The notes: generated by a model not told the origin, from the sequence alone. A DNA stretch of 64,000 nt from Streptomyces sp. NBC_01341 (GCF_035946055.1 NZ_CP108364.1:2790001-2854000); one strand, 5' to 3'; positions 46,767 to 55,584 are shown, counted from the first letter of the stretch. A program made the numbers and translations.

Positions 46767-47429
46767 CTACGAGCCGTCGGTGCGCGGGAAGGAGACCTCC
46801 ACGCGACGGTTCTTCTTGCGGCCCTCTTCGGTGTCGTTGCTGGCGATCGGGTACTGCTCGCCGTAGCCGCGGATCTCGAACGTGACGCTCGGGAGTTTGG
46901 TGGCCAGCACCCCCTGTACGGCGTTCGCCCGCTGCTTGGACAGGACGTCGCCGTGGGCGGACGACCCGAGGTTGTCCGTGAAGCCGAAGACGCGCACCTT
47001 CGGGGCGTTCTGGGTCTGGATCTCCATGGCGATCGCGTTGATACGGGCCGTGGCCTCGCCGCTCAGCTTGGCGCTGTCCTTGCCGAAGAGGACCTCGGCC
47101 TGAAGGGCGAAGGTGATGTCGGCGTTGGTGTCCTCGCGGCGTTCCTCACCGCCCATGTCCTCGACGATGGACTTGATGTCGAGCACGCGGACGTCACCGA
47201 GCGTCGCCCCGTCGCCGAGCATGAGCCCGGGCGAGTTGGCGTCGACCTCGACGGGGGGCGAGGCGCTCGGCACGGCGGTGGGGTTGTCGTCCGCCGAGGC
47301 CGAGGTGGCACCCCAGAGGGTTGAGGTGCCGAGCACGACCGCCGCGGCGGCGCAGAGGCCGAGACGGCGTCGGAGTGCGCTGCGCGGTGCGGCTGGTGTG
47401 GGGGTGAGTAGCTGCATGGCGGTGGTCAC
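46767..47429 (-). CDS. OmpA-domain secreted protein
   Basis: 220 residues. Signal peptide (LGLCAAAAVVLGTSTLWGATSASA) and a C-terminal OmpA/MotB-like peptidoglycan-binding domain (AEVLFGKDSAKLSGEATARINAIA, VFGFTDNLGSSAHGDVLSKQRANAV, NRRVEVSF). In this presumed single-membrane host it would bind the wall and could anchor the pilus. GTG 47429 overlaps the previous stop (GTGA); ATG 47417 is an alternative. Confidence 0.88.
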   Translation of the reverse strand: MTTAMQLLTPTPAAPRSALRRRLGLCAAAAVVLGTSTLWGATSASADDNPTAVPSASPPVEVDANSPGLMLGDGATLGDVRVLDIKSIVEDMGGEERREDTNADITFALQAEVLFGKDSAKLSGEATARINAIAMEIQTQNAPKVRVFGFTDNLGSSAHGDVLSKQRANAVQGVLATKLPSVTFEIRGYGEQYPIASNDTEEGRKKNRRVEVSFPRTDGS

Positions 47430-48013
47430 CCCGAGATCTTGATCGTCGCGGTGGGCATGGTGGGGATCTGGAAGTCGACCTCTGTGGTGGACTGAGGCGG
47501 GGCGGGGAACTGGGCGAAGAACGGAGTCTCTGCTCCGGGCGTCAGGCCTTCGAACTTGGTGCACAGGCAGCGGCCGTCGGTGTCCCGGAGTACGAGGTAG
47601 CGCTTCTTGCCAGCTTGATCGACAAGCGACGCGCCGGCCATCGAAGCACCGTTGTTCGCAACTTCCTGCTCCATGCCTTGCCAGCCGGGAGCGGTCCAGA
47701 TCTGCTTGGATCCGTTCTTCACCCTGCCCTTGACGGTGACGAACCCGCCCGTCTCCCGCTTGACCGAGCTGACAATGGCCTCGACGCCATCCTTACCCTT
47801 GATGGAGGCGAGCACCTGGCTCTCGTCGTCCTCGGCCGGTGCGGGAGCTTCGCTCTTCTGGTCGGATGACGAGGACGAAGAGCCCTGCGGCTTGCTCTCG
47901 GGCTTGTCCGAACCATCATCGCCACCACAGGCCGTCAGTACGACAGCCATGGCAACGGAGGCGGCAGCGACGGCGGCCCCCTTGAAGCGAATCCGGGTCA
48001 TGGCTGCACGCAT
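47426..48013 (-). CDS. Lipoprotein of the tad locus
   Basis: 195 residues: lipoprotein signal (AAASVAMAVVLTACGG), a Ser/Glu-rich linker and a ~130-residue domain (EAIVSSVKRETGGFVTVKGRVKNGSKQIWTAPGWQG, DTDGRCLCTKFEGLTPGAETPFFAQF) like DUF4352-type beta sandwiches. GAGAGGA precedes ATG 48013 by 8 nt. Coupled to the OmpA-domain gene. Confidence 0.8.
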   Translation of the reverse strand: MRAAMTRIRFKGAAVAAASVAMAVVLTACGGDDGSDKPESKPQGSSSSSSDQKSEAPAPAEDDESQVLASIKGKDGVEAIVSSVKRETGGFVTVKGRVKNGSKQIWTAPGWQGMEQEVANNGASMAGASLVDQAGKKRYLVLRDTDGRCLCTKFEGLTPGAETPFFAQFPAPPQSTTEVDFQIPTMPTATIKISG

Positions 48014-48040
48014 CGGAGTGTTCCTCTCGGTGACGTTCAC

Positions 48041-48685
48041 TTACTTGTCGGCCAGGTGGACGGAGAAAAGGTCTGCCAGGTCCGGCAGGAGGTTGAGGTT
48101 CTTCGGGTCGATATCGAAGTCCAAGTCTTCGTCATCACAGACTGCTTTGTAGGCCTTCTGCTCCTCGGACTCGTCCGTGTCGCCGTCGTCGTCATCCGCC
48201 GGGGGGCTCGGCGTGGGACGTGTGTCCTCTTCAATGCGACAGCGCGGCTCGATCACCGCCCTGGCGGTTGCCTCGGCCTTCTTCGTCTTGGTACTGGCGA
48301 TCACCGAGCTGCCGACGGTCCGGTTGGTCTCGACCTTGACCGTGTAGGACGCCTCAGGCCAGTAATCCGCGTCGCACACGACCGAACGGGCGTCGTTCGC
48401 CGCCGCGAGCCGGTCGGCTGCGGAGCACGACCCTTGTCCGACGTCCCGGCCGCTCAGCAGGTCGTCCCACGCGTCGAGGTCGAAGACCCCGGGCCAGCTC
48501 CACTCGTCCCGCGCGTCCTGGGCCGCTGCCAGCGCGGCGGCGTCGGCGGCCGTCTGGGCCTCGTTCTTCTTCATCGATGCCTGGCCGACGGCGAAGTAGG
48601 CGAACGCAAGGAAGAGCAGGCCCGCCACCACCGCAACATAGATGGGGAAGGCCTGCCCTGCCTCGCGCGTCCTGCCCGTGATCAG
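48041..48685 (-). CDS. TadG-like pilus assembly protein, non-canonical start
   Basis: About 214 residues: AGQAFPIYVAVVAGLLFLAFAYFAVGQA is the TadG/Rv3654c-type membrane segment, followed by helical ADAAALAAAQDARD and an exported domain with Asp-rich tail. The frame has no ATG, GTG or TTG between the flp gene and the membrane helix; the best candidate is CTG at 48685, whose last bases overlap the flp stop (CTGA). Probably translated by coupling to flp. The start is a guess. Confidence 0.75.
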   Translation of the reverse strand: MITGRTREAGQAFPIYVAVVAGLLFLAFAYFAVGQASMKKNEAQTAADAAALAAAQDARDEWSWPGVFDLDAWDDLLSGRDVGQGSCSAADRLAAANDARSVVCDADYWPEASYTVKVETNRTVGSSVIASTKTKKAEATARAVIEPRCRIEEDTRPTPSPPADDDDGDTDESEEQKAYKAVCDDEDLDFDIDPKNLNLLPDLADLFSVHLADK

Positions 48686-48903
48686 CCGCCAGTGATCTTG
48701 CCGATCTGTGTGGTGATGGCTGTCGCGATGGCGTTGCCGAAGTTCGTCGTCATGAGCACCCCGATGATCGCCACGACCACCACGATGATGCCCAGGTACT
48801 CCACCGCGCCCTGCCCGCGGTCCGCCCGGGCCTTCATGCGCTCGACGGACGTGTTCGCCCAGACCTTGGCGTTGACGGATGCCTTCAGCATCAGCTTGCT
48901 CAT
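48682..48903 (-). CDS. flp: Flp-type pilin
   Basis: 73 residues: basic leader with prepilin site RADRG30|QGAVE35YLG, then a hydrophobic helix (GIIVVVVAIIGVLMTT) and a short tail. This is the major pilin pattern of Tad pili. GGAGGGG lies 7 nt before ATG 48903. A 139-nt leader separates it from motif site 5. Confidence 0.92.
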   Translation of the reverse strand: MSKLMLKASVNAKVWANTSVERMKARADRGQGAVEYLGIIVVVVAIIGVLMTTNFGNAIATAITTQIGKITGG

Positions 48904-49012
48904 GATGTTCCCCTCCGGGTTCGGCCGACCGTGAGCCGGCCGACGCGTAAGTCTCTGTGGTGCCGCCGGCGTTACCGGCTTCCTCCTGGCCGGTGCCGTC
49001 GGTGACATGAGA

Positions 49013-49057
49013 AACGTACGGCCGGACACCCCGTTCGACGCAGGGCCCCAGGGCCCA
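49013..49057 (-). promoter_or_regulatory. Tad-regulon promoter, site 5 (flp)
   Basis: AGGGCCC-CA-GGGCCCA (49042-49057), 23 nt, TACGTT as -10 (49013-49018). Confidence 0.75.
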
Positions 49058-49062
49058 AAGCC

Positions 49063-49086
49063 GGGCCCAAAACGCGTGTTGGGCCC
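49063..49086 (-). promoter_or_regulatory. Second inverted repeat upstream of flp
   Basis: GGGCCCAA-N8-TTGGGCCC, arms 49063-49070 and 49079-49086, using the same half-site as the regulon motif but facing outward with wider spacing. Possible second binding site that strengthens the pilin promoter. Confidence 0.5.
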
Positions 49087-49106
49087 GCTCCGTCGTTCTC
49101 CCCCGT

Positions 49107-50081
49107 TCAGCCATGGCGGCCTGTCCCCCTCGTCCCAGGTCCCGGGCCCGGCGCCGTGCCGAGCCAGCGGGCGATCGCTTCGCTGCGGCTGCTGCTGTGC
49201 AGCTTGGTGAAGATCCTGTTGATGTGGTTCTTGACTGTCTTCTCGCTGATGAAGCAGGTGGCGGCGATCTGGTGGTTGCTCATCCCGGACGCGATGAGCT
49301 CCATGACCTCCGCCTCCCTTGAACTCAGGTTGTACTGCTGCCTGTTGGGCGCCGGGAGCCGGTTATGGCTTCCCTCAGTCGAAGACTGTGCCACAACAGG
49401 TTGCAGTTGCGAAAGGCTTTCCGGTGGGCCCGCGGGTCGCATGCCGGAGGGGCCGGGTGGCGGTGCGCCGTGCGGGGCGTCCCCCTGCGGCTGCGGCGCG
49501 TGGCCGGGGCTCCCGTGGGGCGCGCCGGGCGTCAGGGCGGTCCCCAGGCCTTCCGGGAGGTTCCGCGGGGCCTGGTCGGGGCCTTGGCGCATATGGGCGA
49601 GCAGTGCGTTGGCCGCGGTCGTGGTGAAGGGGGCCCGGCCGTTCTTCGTGTCCCGTACGGACTGGACGAGCTCGTCCGCCGTGAACTCGCCGTGGACCAG
49701 GTAGCCGCCCGCGCCGAGGCGCAGCGCCTCGTGGACGATGTCGCTCTCGCGGCTGTAGGTCAGCATCATCACAGGTGCAACCTGCACCAGGTGGGGCAAG
49801 GCGGAGATGCCGTCCACGCCGGGCATCCGTACGTCGAGCAGGACGACGTCGGGCCGGTGACGGACGGCTGCCTCGTAGGCCTGGCGGCCGTCCGCGGCCT
49901 CGGCGACGACCTCGATGTCGGCGCGGCCGCTGAGCAGGACGCCCAGGCCGGCCCGTACGACCGGGTTGTCGTCGGCGACCACGACTCGCAGGGGCCCGGG
50001 GGCCGGGACGTCGGGGCCGCTGGGAAACAGAGGCATCGATTCACAGTTCTGGCCCGGAGCACGGGAGATGTCGTCCGGCAT
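49107..50081 (-). CDS. LuxR/NarL-type response regulator
   Basis: 324 residues. REC domain (about 30-150) with VVADDNPVVR and phospho-acceptor Asp in VVLLDVRMPG; a long Pro/Gly-rich linker (about 165-245); C-terminal LuxR helix-turn-helix (LSSREAEVMELIASGMSNHQIAATCFISEKTVKNHINRIF). GAGGAGG precedes the ATG. It follows its kinase in the tad operon and lies just upstream of flp. Confidence 0.93.
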   Translation of the reverse strand: MPDDISRAPGQNCESMPLFPSGPDVPAPGPLRVVVADDNPVVRAGLGVLLSGRADIEVVAEAADGRQAYEAAVRHRPDVVLLDVRMPGVDGISALPHLVQVAPVMMLTYSRESDIVHEALRLGAGGYLVHGEFTADELVQSVRDTKNGRAPFTTTAANALLAHMRQGPDQAPRNLPEGLGTALTPGAPHGSPGHAPQPQGDAPHGAPPPGPSGMRPAGPPESLSQLQPVVAQSSTEGSHNRLPAPNRQQYNLSSREAEVMELIASGMSNHQIAATCFISEKTVKNHINRIFTKLHSSSRSEAIARWLGTAPGPGPGTRGTGRHG

Positions 50082-50151
50082 TCTGCGACCTCCTCTCAGG
50101 TGTGGTGGGGACGAAGGAGCGGTGGGGCCTGGAGCGGTGGAGCAGGAGCGA

Positions 50152-51507
50152 TTACGGGCCTGCGGCCGGGTTCGGGGCCGGGCCCCCGGCGGAGACCGTG
50201 GCCGCGGCCGTCACCTGGGGTGGCGACAGCGCCGCGACGGGGAGTTCCAGGCGGACCTCCGTGCCCTTGGCCGCCCTGCCCTTGCCGATGCGGATGCGGG
50301 CCCCGATGGAGGCCGCGCGCTCGACCATGCCGACGAGGCCGAAGTGACCGGCCCGCCTGAGGTCGTCGAGGGAGGTGCCCGTGGGGAGGCCCCGGCCGTC
50401 GTCGTACACGCTGACGCGCAGGACGTCGCCCTTGATGCCGGCCAGGACGGCGAGGTAGGTGGGGTGGGCGTGCCGGTGGGCGTTCTCCATGGCTTCGGAG
50501 GCGACGGTGAGCAGCTGGCGGGCGACGATGTGCGGCACCGGAGGCACGTGGGTGTCGCCGAGGGTACGGAACACGGTGCTCGTCCCGTGGCGGCGGGAGA
50601 AGTCGTCGGCTCTGGCACGGAGTTCGGCCACGATGTCGACCCCGCCGTCCAGGCCGGACTCGCGGCGCAGGTCGGAGAGGAGTTCGCGGGATTCGGCGGC
50701 GGCGCGGCGGGCCGAGCGGGCGACCAGTTCGGCCTGGTGCCGGACGGTGAGCGGGTCCATGCGGTCGGAGGAGTGGGCCAGTCCGTCGGCTGCCAGGGCC
50801 AGGCCGTGGAGGGTCTTGGCGACGGAGTCGTGCATCTCGCGGGCGAGGCGGGCTCGTTCGTCCTCGACGGCCACGCTGACGGCGAGGCGGGCGCGGGTCT
50901 CGGTGAGTGCCTGGCTGGCCGCGCCGACGCGGAGCATCAGGTTGCGCAGGGCGACGCCGACGGCTCCGGCGAGGACGCAGAAACCGGGCAGCAGGAGCAC
51001 GGAGGCCAGGCCGCCGGCCTGGAGCTTGTCCTCGGCGCCGTAGGCCGCGGCCAGGATCAGGCCCTGCACGGCGGCGAAGACGCCCGCCGCCCGCCAGCCG
51101 TAGAGCAGTCCGGCCAGGAGGGGGGTGCAGACGACGGCGTATCCGAGGGTCGAGTCGGGTGTGGCGGTGAACAGGAGCAGGGCGCCGAAGACCGTGTCGG
51201 CGCCGAGCAGGAGCGGGGAGCCCACGAGGAGCGGCCCGAAGCGTTCCCAGTCGCGGTAGAGGGCGTACGAGCCGACGAGGGTGACCAGGACGGCGGAGGC
51301 GACCAGCCAGCTCGCGAGGCCGGGGGCGGTGTTGTCGAGGGCCTGTGGCGTGCCGATGGCGATCATGGCCAGCCGGAAGAGGAACACCTGGCGGGCCAGC
51401 GCCGAGAGGGCGTTGACCTGGATGGAGACCGTGGGTGCCGGTCCGGCGGGGGTGGACAGCGCGGCGTGTCGCGATTCCTCGGCGCCCGGGTGCAGGGAGA
51501 TCGTCAT
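50152..51507 (-). CDS. NarL-type sensor histidine kinase
   Basis: 451 residues: several N-terminal helices (about 35-190), dimerisation/phosphoacceptor motif EDERARLAREMHDSVAKTLHG (HisKA_3; the His in MHDS) and HATPase with DGRGLP and GHFGLVGMVERA. It starts 10 nt after tadC, so it is co-transcribed with the pilus genes. Its signal is unknown. Confidence 0.93.
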   Translation of the reverse strand: MTISLHPGAEESRHAALSTPAGPAPTVSIQVNALSALARQVFLFRLAMIAIGTPQALDNTAPGLASWLVASAVLVTLVGSYALYRDWERFGPLLVGSPLLLGADTVFGALLLFTATPDSTLGYAVVCTPLLAGLLYGWRAAGVFAAVQGLILAAAYGAEDKLQAGGLASVLLLPGFCVLAGAVGVALRNLMLRVGAASQALTETRARLAVSVAVEDERARLAREMHDSVAKTLHGLALAADGLAHSSDRMDPLTVRHQAELVARSARRAAAESRELLSDLRRESGLDGGVDIVAELRARADDFSRRHGTSTVFRTLGDTHVPPVPHIVARQLLTVASEAMENAHRHAHPTYLAVLAGIKGDVLRVSVYDDGRGLPTGTSLDDLRRAGHFGLVGMVERAASIGARIRIGKGRAAKGTEVRLELPVAALSPPQVTAAATVSAGGPAPNPAAGP

Positions 51508-51517
51508 CGGCGGCCGC

Positions 51518-52405
51518 TCACTCCCCTGTGAGGGATCCGAGGTTGGTGTCGGATCCGAGCAGCATGGCCGCGCCCATGAGGATCATGGTCGCGGGGATCA
51601 TGAAGGTGGTGACCATCAGAGTGGCCTTGGGGACGGCCTTGGCCGCCTTGCGCCGGGCGTTCTGCGCGTCGGTGCGGCGCATGTCGTTGGCGATGGCGAT
51701 GAGGGTGTCGACGATCGGCGCGCCGAGTTCCTCGCCCTGCTGGAGTGCGGTGACGAACATGGCGACCTGTTCGGAGTCGTTGCGTCTGCGCAGTTCGTCG
51801 AAGGCCTGGCGGCGGCTGACGCCCATGTCCATCTGGCGCAGGGTGATGCGGAGTTCGTCGGACCAGGGGCCCTGGTACTTCTCGGCGACCCGGTCGAGGG
51901 CCTGCCGGAAGCCGAGGCCCGCGGAGACGACGACGGCGAGGACGTCCAGGAAGTCGGGGAGGGTGCGGTCGATGTCGTCGCGGCGCTTGCGTACGGCGGC
52001 CCAGATGCCGACCTCGCCCCAGAACAGGCCGAAGGCGATCATGAACAGGGCCATGAAGATCTTGCCGCTGGAGAGCATCGCGAAGGCGGCGAAGCCGCCG
52101 AGGGCGCTGTAGACGGCGCGGCGGGCGGCGTAGCGGTCGATGGTGAGGCCGCCGGGGTTGCCCGCCATGTCGATCTTGCGGCGTTTCTCGTTGACCTTCC
52201 TGGGGCCCATCAGGCGCAGGACCAGAGGTGCCCAGCGCATGCCGAGCCGGTCGATGCCGGAGCCCACGGCGGTGGTGCGGGTCGAGCCGACTTCGAGTGC
52301 GAGGGCGAGGTCTCCGGGGAGGGTGGCCTCGGCGCGGTACATCCGTACGCCCTTGAAGACGCCGAACACACTGAGGCCGACGACGAGAGCGAGCAGCAGT
52401 TCCAT
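51518..52405 (-). CDS. tadC: TadC, inner-membrane platform protein
   Basis: 295 residues with a T2SSF domain (PDFLDVLAVVVSAGLGFRQALDRVAEKY, then MGVSRRQAFDELRRRNDSEQVAMFV) and three or four helices. With TadB it forms the membrane platform on which the TadA ATPase acts. Confidence 0.93.
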   Translation of the reverse strand: MELLLALVVGLSVFGVFKGVRMYRAEATLPGDLALALEVGSTRTTAVGSGIDRLGMRWAPLVLRLMGPRKVNEKRRKIDMAGNPGGLTIDRYAARRAVYSALGGFAAFAMLSSGKIFMALFMIAFGLFWGEVGIWAAVRKRRDDIDRTLPDFLDVLAVVVSAGLGFRQALDRVAEKYQGPWSDELRITLRQMDMGVSRRQAFDELRRRNDSEQVAMFVTALQQGEELGAPIVDTLIAIANDMRRTDAQNARRKAAKAVPKATLMVTTFMIPATMILMGAAMLLGSDTNLGSLTGE

Positions 52406-52418
52406 ACCGGTCCCCTCC

Positions 52419-53354
52419 TCAGATATCGATCTTGGAAATGCGGCGGATGGCGATGAAGCCGAGGGCGTAGAGGCCGAGCGAGATGATGACCGCGATCTGG
52501 CCGGCGACGGATCCGGTCATCCGGTCGAGCGCTCCGGGGATGATCGAGTTCACGAGGAGCATGGCGCCGACCCCGATGGCGGGGACGGCGTACGCGGTGG
52601 TGTTGACCTGCGAGAGCTGGGTGCGGACCTCGCGCCGGGTCTCCTTGCGTTCCTCCAGGGTGATGGTGAGGTTGCGCAGCGAGGAGACGACCTGGCCGCC
52701 GGCCCGGTTGGAGAGGATCAGCGTGGAGACGAGGACGACGAGTTCGCGGGAGGGCAACCGTTCGGCGAGTTCGCCGAGTGCGTCGTCGAGGGTGCGGCCG
52801 ACGCCGAGCTGGTCGGCGACCACGCGGAGTTCGTCGCCGGCGGGCGCTTCGAGTTCGTCCGCGGCCATGGCGATGGACGTACGCAGCGAGAGCCCGGCCT
52901 GGGTGGCGTTGGCGAGCACCCGGGAGATCTCCGGCAGTTGGCTGATGAAGGCCTCGGTGCGCTTGGTGCGGTGCCAGTTCAGGAAGGTGTTGGCGCCCCA
53001 GATCGCGGCGAGTCCGGCGAGCGGGCCGAAGAAGGAGGCCAGGACGGAGGCCGCGATGAGCCAGAGGGCCGCAACCGCGGCCAGGACGTAGAGGAAGTAC
53101 TCGCCCGGGGTGAGGTCGAGGCCGGTGGCCGCGAGTTTCAGCTCGATCCTCTTGCCCAGCTTCGTACGGCGCAGTCTGCGGTCGAGCCCGCGGAATCGGC
53201 GCTGCGGGCCCATGTCGATCTGGCCGGTCGAGGAGAGCCGGTCGATGAGGGCTTCGCGCTGGGCCTTGCCCGAGGTGTAGGCGTGCAGGCCCAGGACGCC
53301 GAGTACGCAGCACAGCAGCGTGACGCCGATGGTGAGCGGTGCGAGGTTGTCCAT
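52419..53354 (-). CDS. tadB: TadB, inner-membrane platform protein
   Basis: 311 residues. Helices at the N-terminus and about 85-125, T2SSF domain (LPEISRVLANATQAGLSLRTSIAMAADEL, LVSTLILSNRAGGQVVSSLRNLTITLEERKETRREV) and two C-terminal helices. 13 nt before tadC. Confidence 0.93.
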   Translation of the reverse strand: MDNLAPLTIGVTLLCCVLGVLGLHAYTSGKAQREALIDRLSSTGQIDMGPQRRFRGLDRRLRRTKLGKRIELKLAATGLDLTPGEYFLYVLAAVAALWLIAASVLASFFGPLAGLAAIWGANTFLNWHRTKRTEAFISQLPEISRVLANATQAGLSLRTSIAMAADELEAPAGDELRVVADQLGVGRTLDDALGELAERLPSRELVVLVSTLILSNRAGGQVVSSLRNLTITLEERKETRREVRTQLSQVNTTAYAVPAIGVGAMLLVNSIIPGALDRMTGSVAGQIAVIISLGLYALGFIAIRRISKIDI

Positions 53355-53364
53355 GTCGGGGTAC

Positions 53365-54702
53365 CTATCTGGCCTCTCGGGTGGCGAGGTATTCGTCTGA
53401 CAGGGCGACCCCGAAGGCCTGGGGGATCGGCTGTCCGGCCATGAAGAGCCGGTCGGCGATGCGGCGCGGGAGCGGGAGGGTGCGGAACTCGCCGTGGATC
53501 ACGCCGTCGGTGCCCATCGGCCGGGCGTCGAACCGGGCGACGGTGACGATCCTGTACGGGTCGCGTCCGTGGGAGTCGAGGACCGCGATCTCGGTGACGC
53601 GCCTGGTCCCGTCGGCGTGCCTGGTCAGCTGGACGATCACGTCGACGGCGCTGTTGATCTGGTCGTGCAGCGCCTCGAAGGGGATCTTGATCTCGGACAT
53701 CGAGGCGAGGGTCTGGAGGCGCATCAGCGCGTCCTCCGCGCTGTTGGCGTGGACGGTGGCCAGCGAACCGTCGTGGCCGGTCGACATCGCCTGGAGCATG
53801 TCGAGGGATTCCCCGCCTCGGACCTCACCGACGACGATGCGGTCGGGTCGCATACGCAGGGAGTTGCGGACCAGGTCGCGGATGGTGATCTGGCCCTTGC
53901 CCTCGACGTTCGCGGGGCGCGACTCCAGCCGGATCACATGGTTCTGCTGGAGCTGGAGTTCGGCGGAGTCCTCGATGGTGACGATGCGCTCGCCGTCCGG
54001 GATGAGCCCGGAGAGCGCGTTGAGGAGCGTGGTCTTCCCGGTGCCCGTGGCTCCGGAGACGATCACGTTGAGCTTCGCCTGGACGAGCCCGGCGAGCAGT
54101 AGCAGCATCTGCTGGTCGAGCGAGCCGAAGCCGATCATCTCCTGGAGCGAGAAGGACCGGGGGAAGCGCCGGATGGTGAGCGTGGCGCCGGTGAGGGAGA
54201 GCGGCGGGATGATGACGTTGACGCGCTCACCGCTGGGCAGACGGGCGTCGACCATCGGATTGGCCTCGTCCACGCGCCGGTTGACGGTGGAGACGATGCG
54301 TTCGATCGTCTGCATGAGCTGTTCGTGGCTGGCGAAGCGCAGCGGGAGCTGCTCGACCCGGCCGGCCCGTTCGACGAAGATCTGGTCGGGGCCGTTGACC
54401 ATGATCTCCGTGATGGAGGCGTCCTCCAGGAGCGGTTCGAGGACGCCGAGGCCGAGAGCCTCGTCGACGACCCGGCGGATGAGCTGGGAGCGTTCGACGG
54501 TGGAGAGGACCGGGCCCTCGCGGCTGATGATGTGGCCCAGGACGCGTTCGAGCCGGGCTCGCCGGTCGGTGGCGGCCAGCGAGGACATCTCCGCGAGGTC
54601 GATCTCCTCGAGGAGCTTGGCGCGGTACGTGGCGACCAGGTGGCTGTCCTCCCGTCCCCCTCCGCGCTCCTCGGGGGCGGTGATGCGTGCCCGCAGGCTC
54701 AT
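53365..54702 (-). CDS. tadA: TadA/CpaF secretion ATPase
   Basis: 445-residue type II/IV secretion ATPase that powers pilin assembly. Walker A SGATGTGKTT, Walker B region RPDRIVVGEVRGGESLDML with the Asp box, and the His box TGHDGSLATVHANS. GAGGAG precedes ATG 54702. A single ATPase is expected for Tad; no separate retraction ATPase is present. Confidence 0.96.
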   Translation of the reverse strand: MSLRARITAPEERGGGREDSHLVATYRAKLLEEIDLAEMSSLAATDRRARLERVLGHIISREGPVLSTVERSQLIRRVVDEALGLGVLEPLLEDASITEIMVNGPDQIFVERAGRVEQLPLRFASHEQLMQTIERIVSTVNRRVDEANPMVDARLPSGERVNVIIPPLSLTGATLTIRRFPRSFSLQEMIGFGSLDQQMLLLLAGLVQAKLNVIVSGATGTGKTTLLNALSGLIPDGERIVTIEDSAELQLQQNHVIRLESRPANVEGKGQITIRDLVRNSLRMRPDRIVVGEVRGGESLDMLQAMSTGHDGSLATVHANSAEDALMRLQTLASMSEIKIPFEALHDQINSAVDVIVQLTRHADGTRRVTEIAVLDSHGRDPYRIVTVARFDARPMGTDGVIHGEFRTLPLPRRIADRLFMAGQPIPQAFGVALSDEYLATREAR

Positions 54703-54735
54703 GGGTGGTACTCCTCGGATGGGGTGGGGGTGCGC

Positions 54736-55161
54736 TCAGTCGCGGGGCATGGTGGCGGACTTCTCGACGGTCCGGTCGCCGAGCAGGCCGAGCAGGACGT
54801 CCGGGATGGTGACCGTCACCTTCACGGTGACCGAGTCGCCGCCTGTCGGCGGGGCGATCCGGGCCCGCTGGGCCACCCAGCCGGTCATGGACTCCTTGCC
54901 GACGCGCTCGTACGATCCGCGCAGGCCGTCCTGCGAGGCGGTGCGGGCGGCGGCTCTCGCGCCGGTGCCCGCCTGCTGGGCGGTGTAGGCGATCAGGCCG
55001 AGCTGGAGCCCGGCCAGGCCGATGAGGATGAGGACGGGGAGGAAGCCCAGGTACTCGATGGCGGTCGAGCCTCGGTCCCCGCGCCTGCGCGGCCGCTGCC
55101 CGGCCGCACGTGAGAACCGGTCTGCCGCGTCGTCCGCGCGTGAGGTCCGTACGGGTGCCAT
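54736..55161 (-). CDS. TadE-like pseudopilin 1
   Basis: 141 residues. Prepilin site DRG31|STAIE36YLG followed by a helix (PVLILIGLAGLQLGLIAYTAQ) and a short exported domain. TadE/F proteins are minor pilins cut by the same peptidase as Flp. Confidence 0.9.
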   Translation of the reverse strand: MAPVRTSRADDAADRFSRAAGQRPRRRGDRGSTAIEYLGFLPVLILIGLAGLQLGLIAYTAQQAGTGARAAARTASQDGLRGSYERVGKESMTGWVAQRARIAPPTGGDSVTVKVTVTIPDVLLGLLGDRTVEKSATMPRD

Positions 55162-55167
55162 GGCACG

Positions 55168-55584
55168 TCACTTCCCTTCCGCGGCCGCGCCGGCCGTCGC
55201 GTCGACGGGGATGGGAAGGCTCGCGAATCCGGGGAACAGGACGGGGGCCCTCAGGGTGATGCGGACCTTGACCATGTCGTTCCCCGGGCCCCCGCACTCG
55301 TGGATCCGCGCGGGCCCGTCCCACGCGCTCGGGAGCCGATCGTGCACGGCCGCCTCGCAGCTGCTCCGGCGGTCCCAGGCCCCCGACGCGACGGCTTTGC
55401 GTACGCCTTCGTCGGCCGCGCCGCTCGCCAGGGTGAAGGTGTACCCCACGAGCACCGCCTGCCACAGCAGCACCAGGGTCACCAGGATGATCGGCACCAT
55501 CCCGGTGAACTCGATGGTCAGCTGCCCGCGGTCGCGTCTCAGCCGTGCCCGTATCCGGCCCGGTTCTCCTCTGCCTGGTGTCAC
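55168..55584 (-). CDS. TadE-like pseudopilin 2
   Basis: 138 residues. Prepilin site RDRG20|QLTIE25FTG, helix (VPIILVTLVLLWQAVLVGYTF) and an exported domain with a cysteine pair (RSSCEAAV and HECGGPG) that may form a disulfide. GTG start overlaps the tadZ stop (GTGA). Confidence 0.9.
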   Translation of the reverse strand: MTPGRGEPGRIRARLRRDRGQLTIEFTGMVPIILVTLVLLWQAVLVGYTFTLASGAADEGVRKAVASGAWDRRSSCEAAVHDRLPSAWDGPARIHECGGPGNDMVKVRITLRAPVLFPGFASLPIPVDATAGAAAEGK

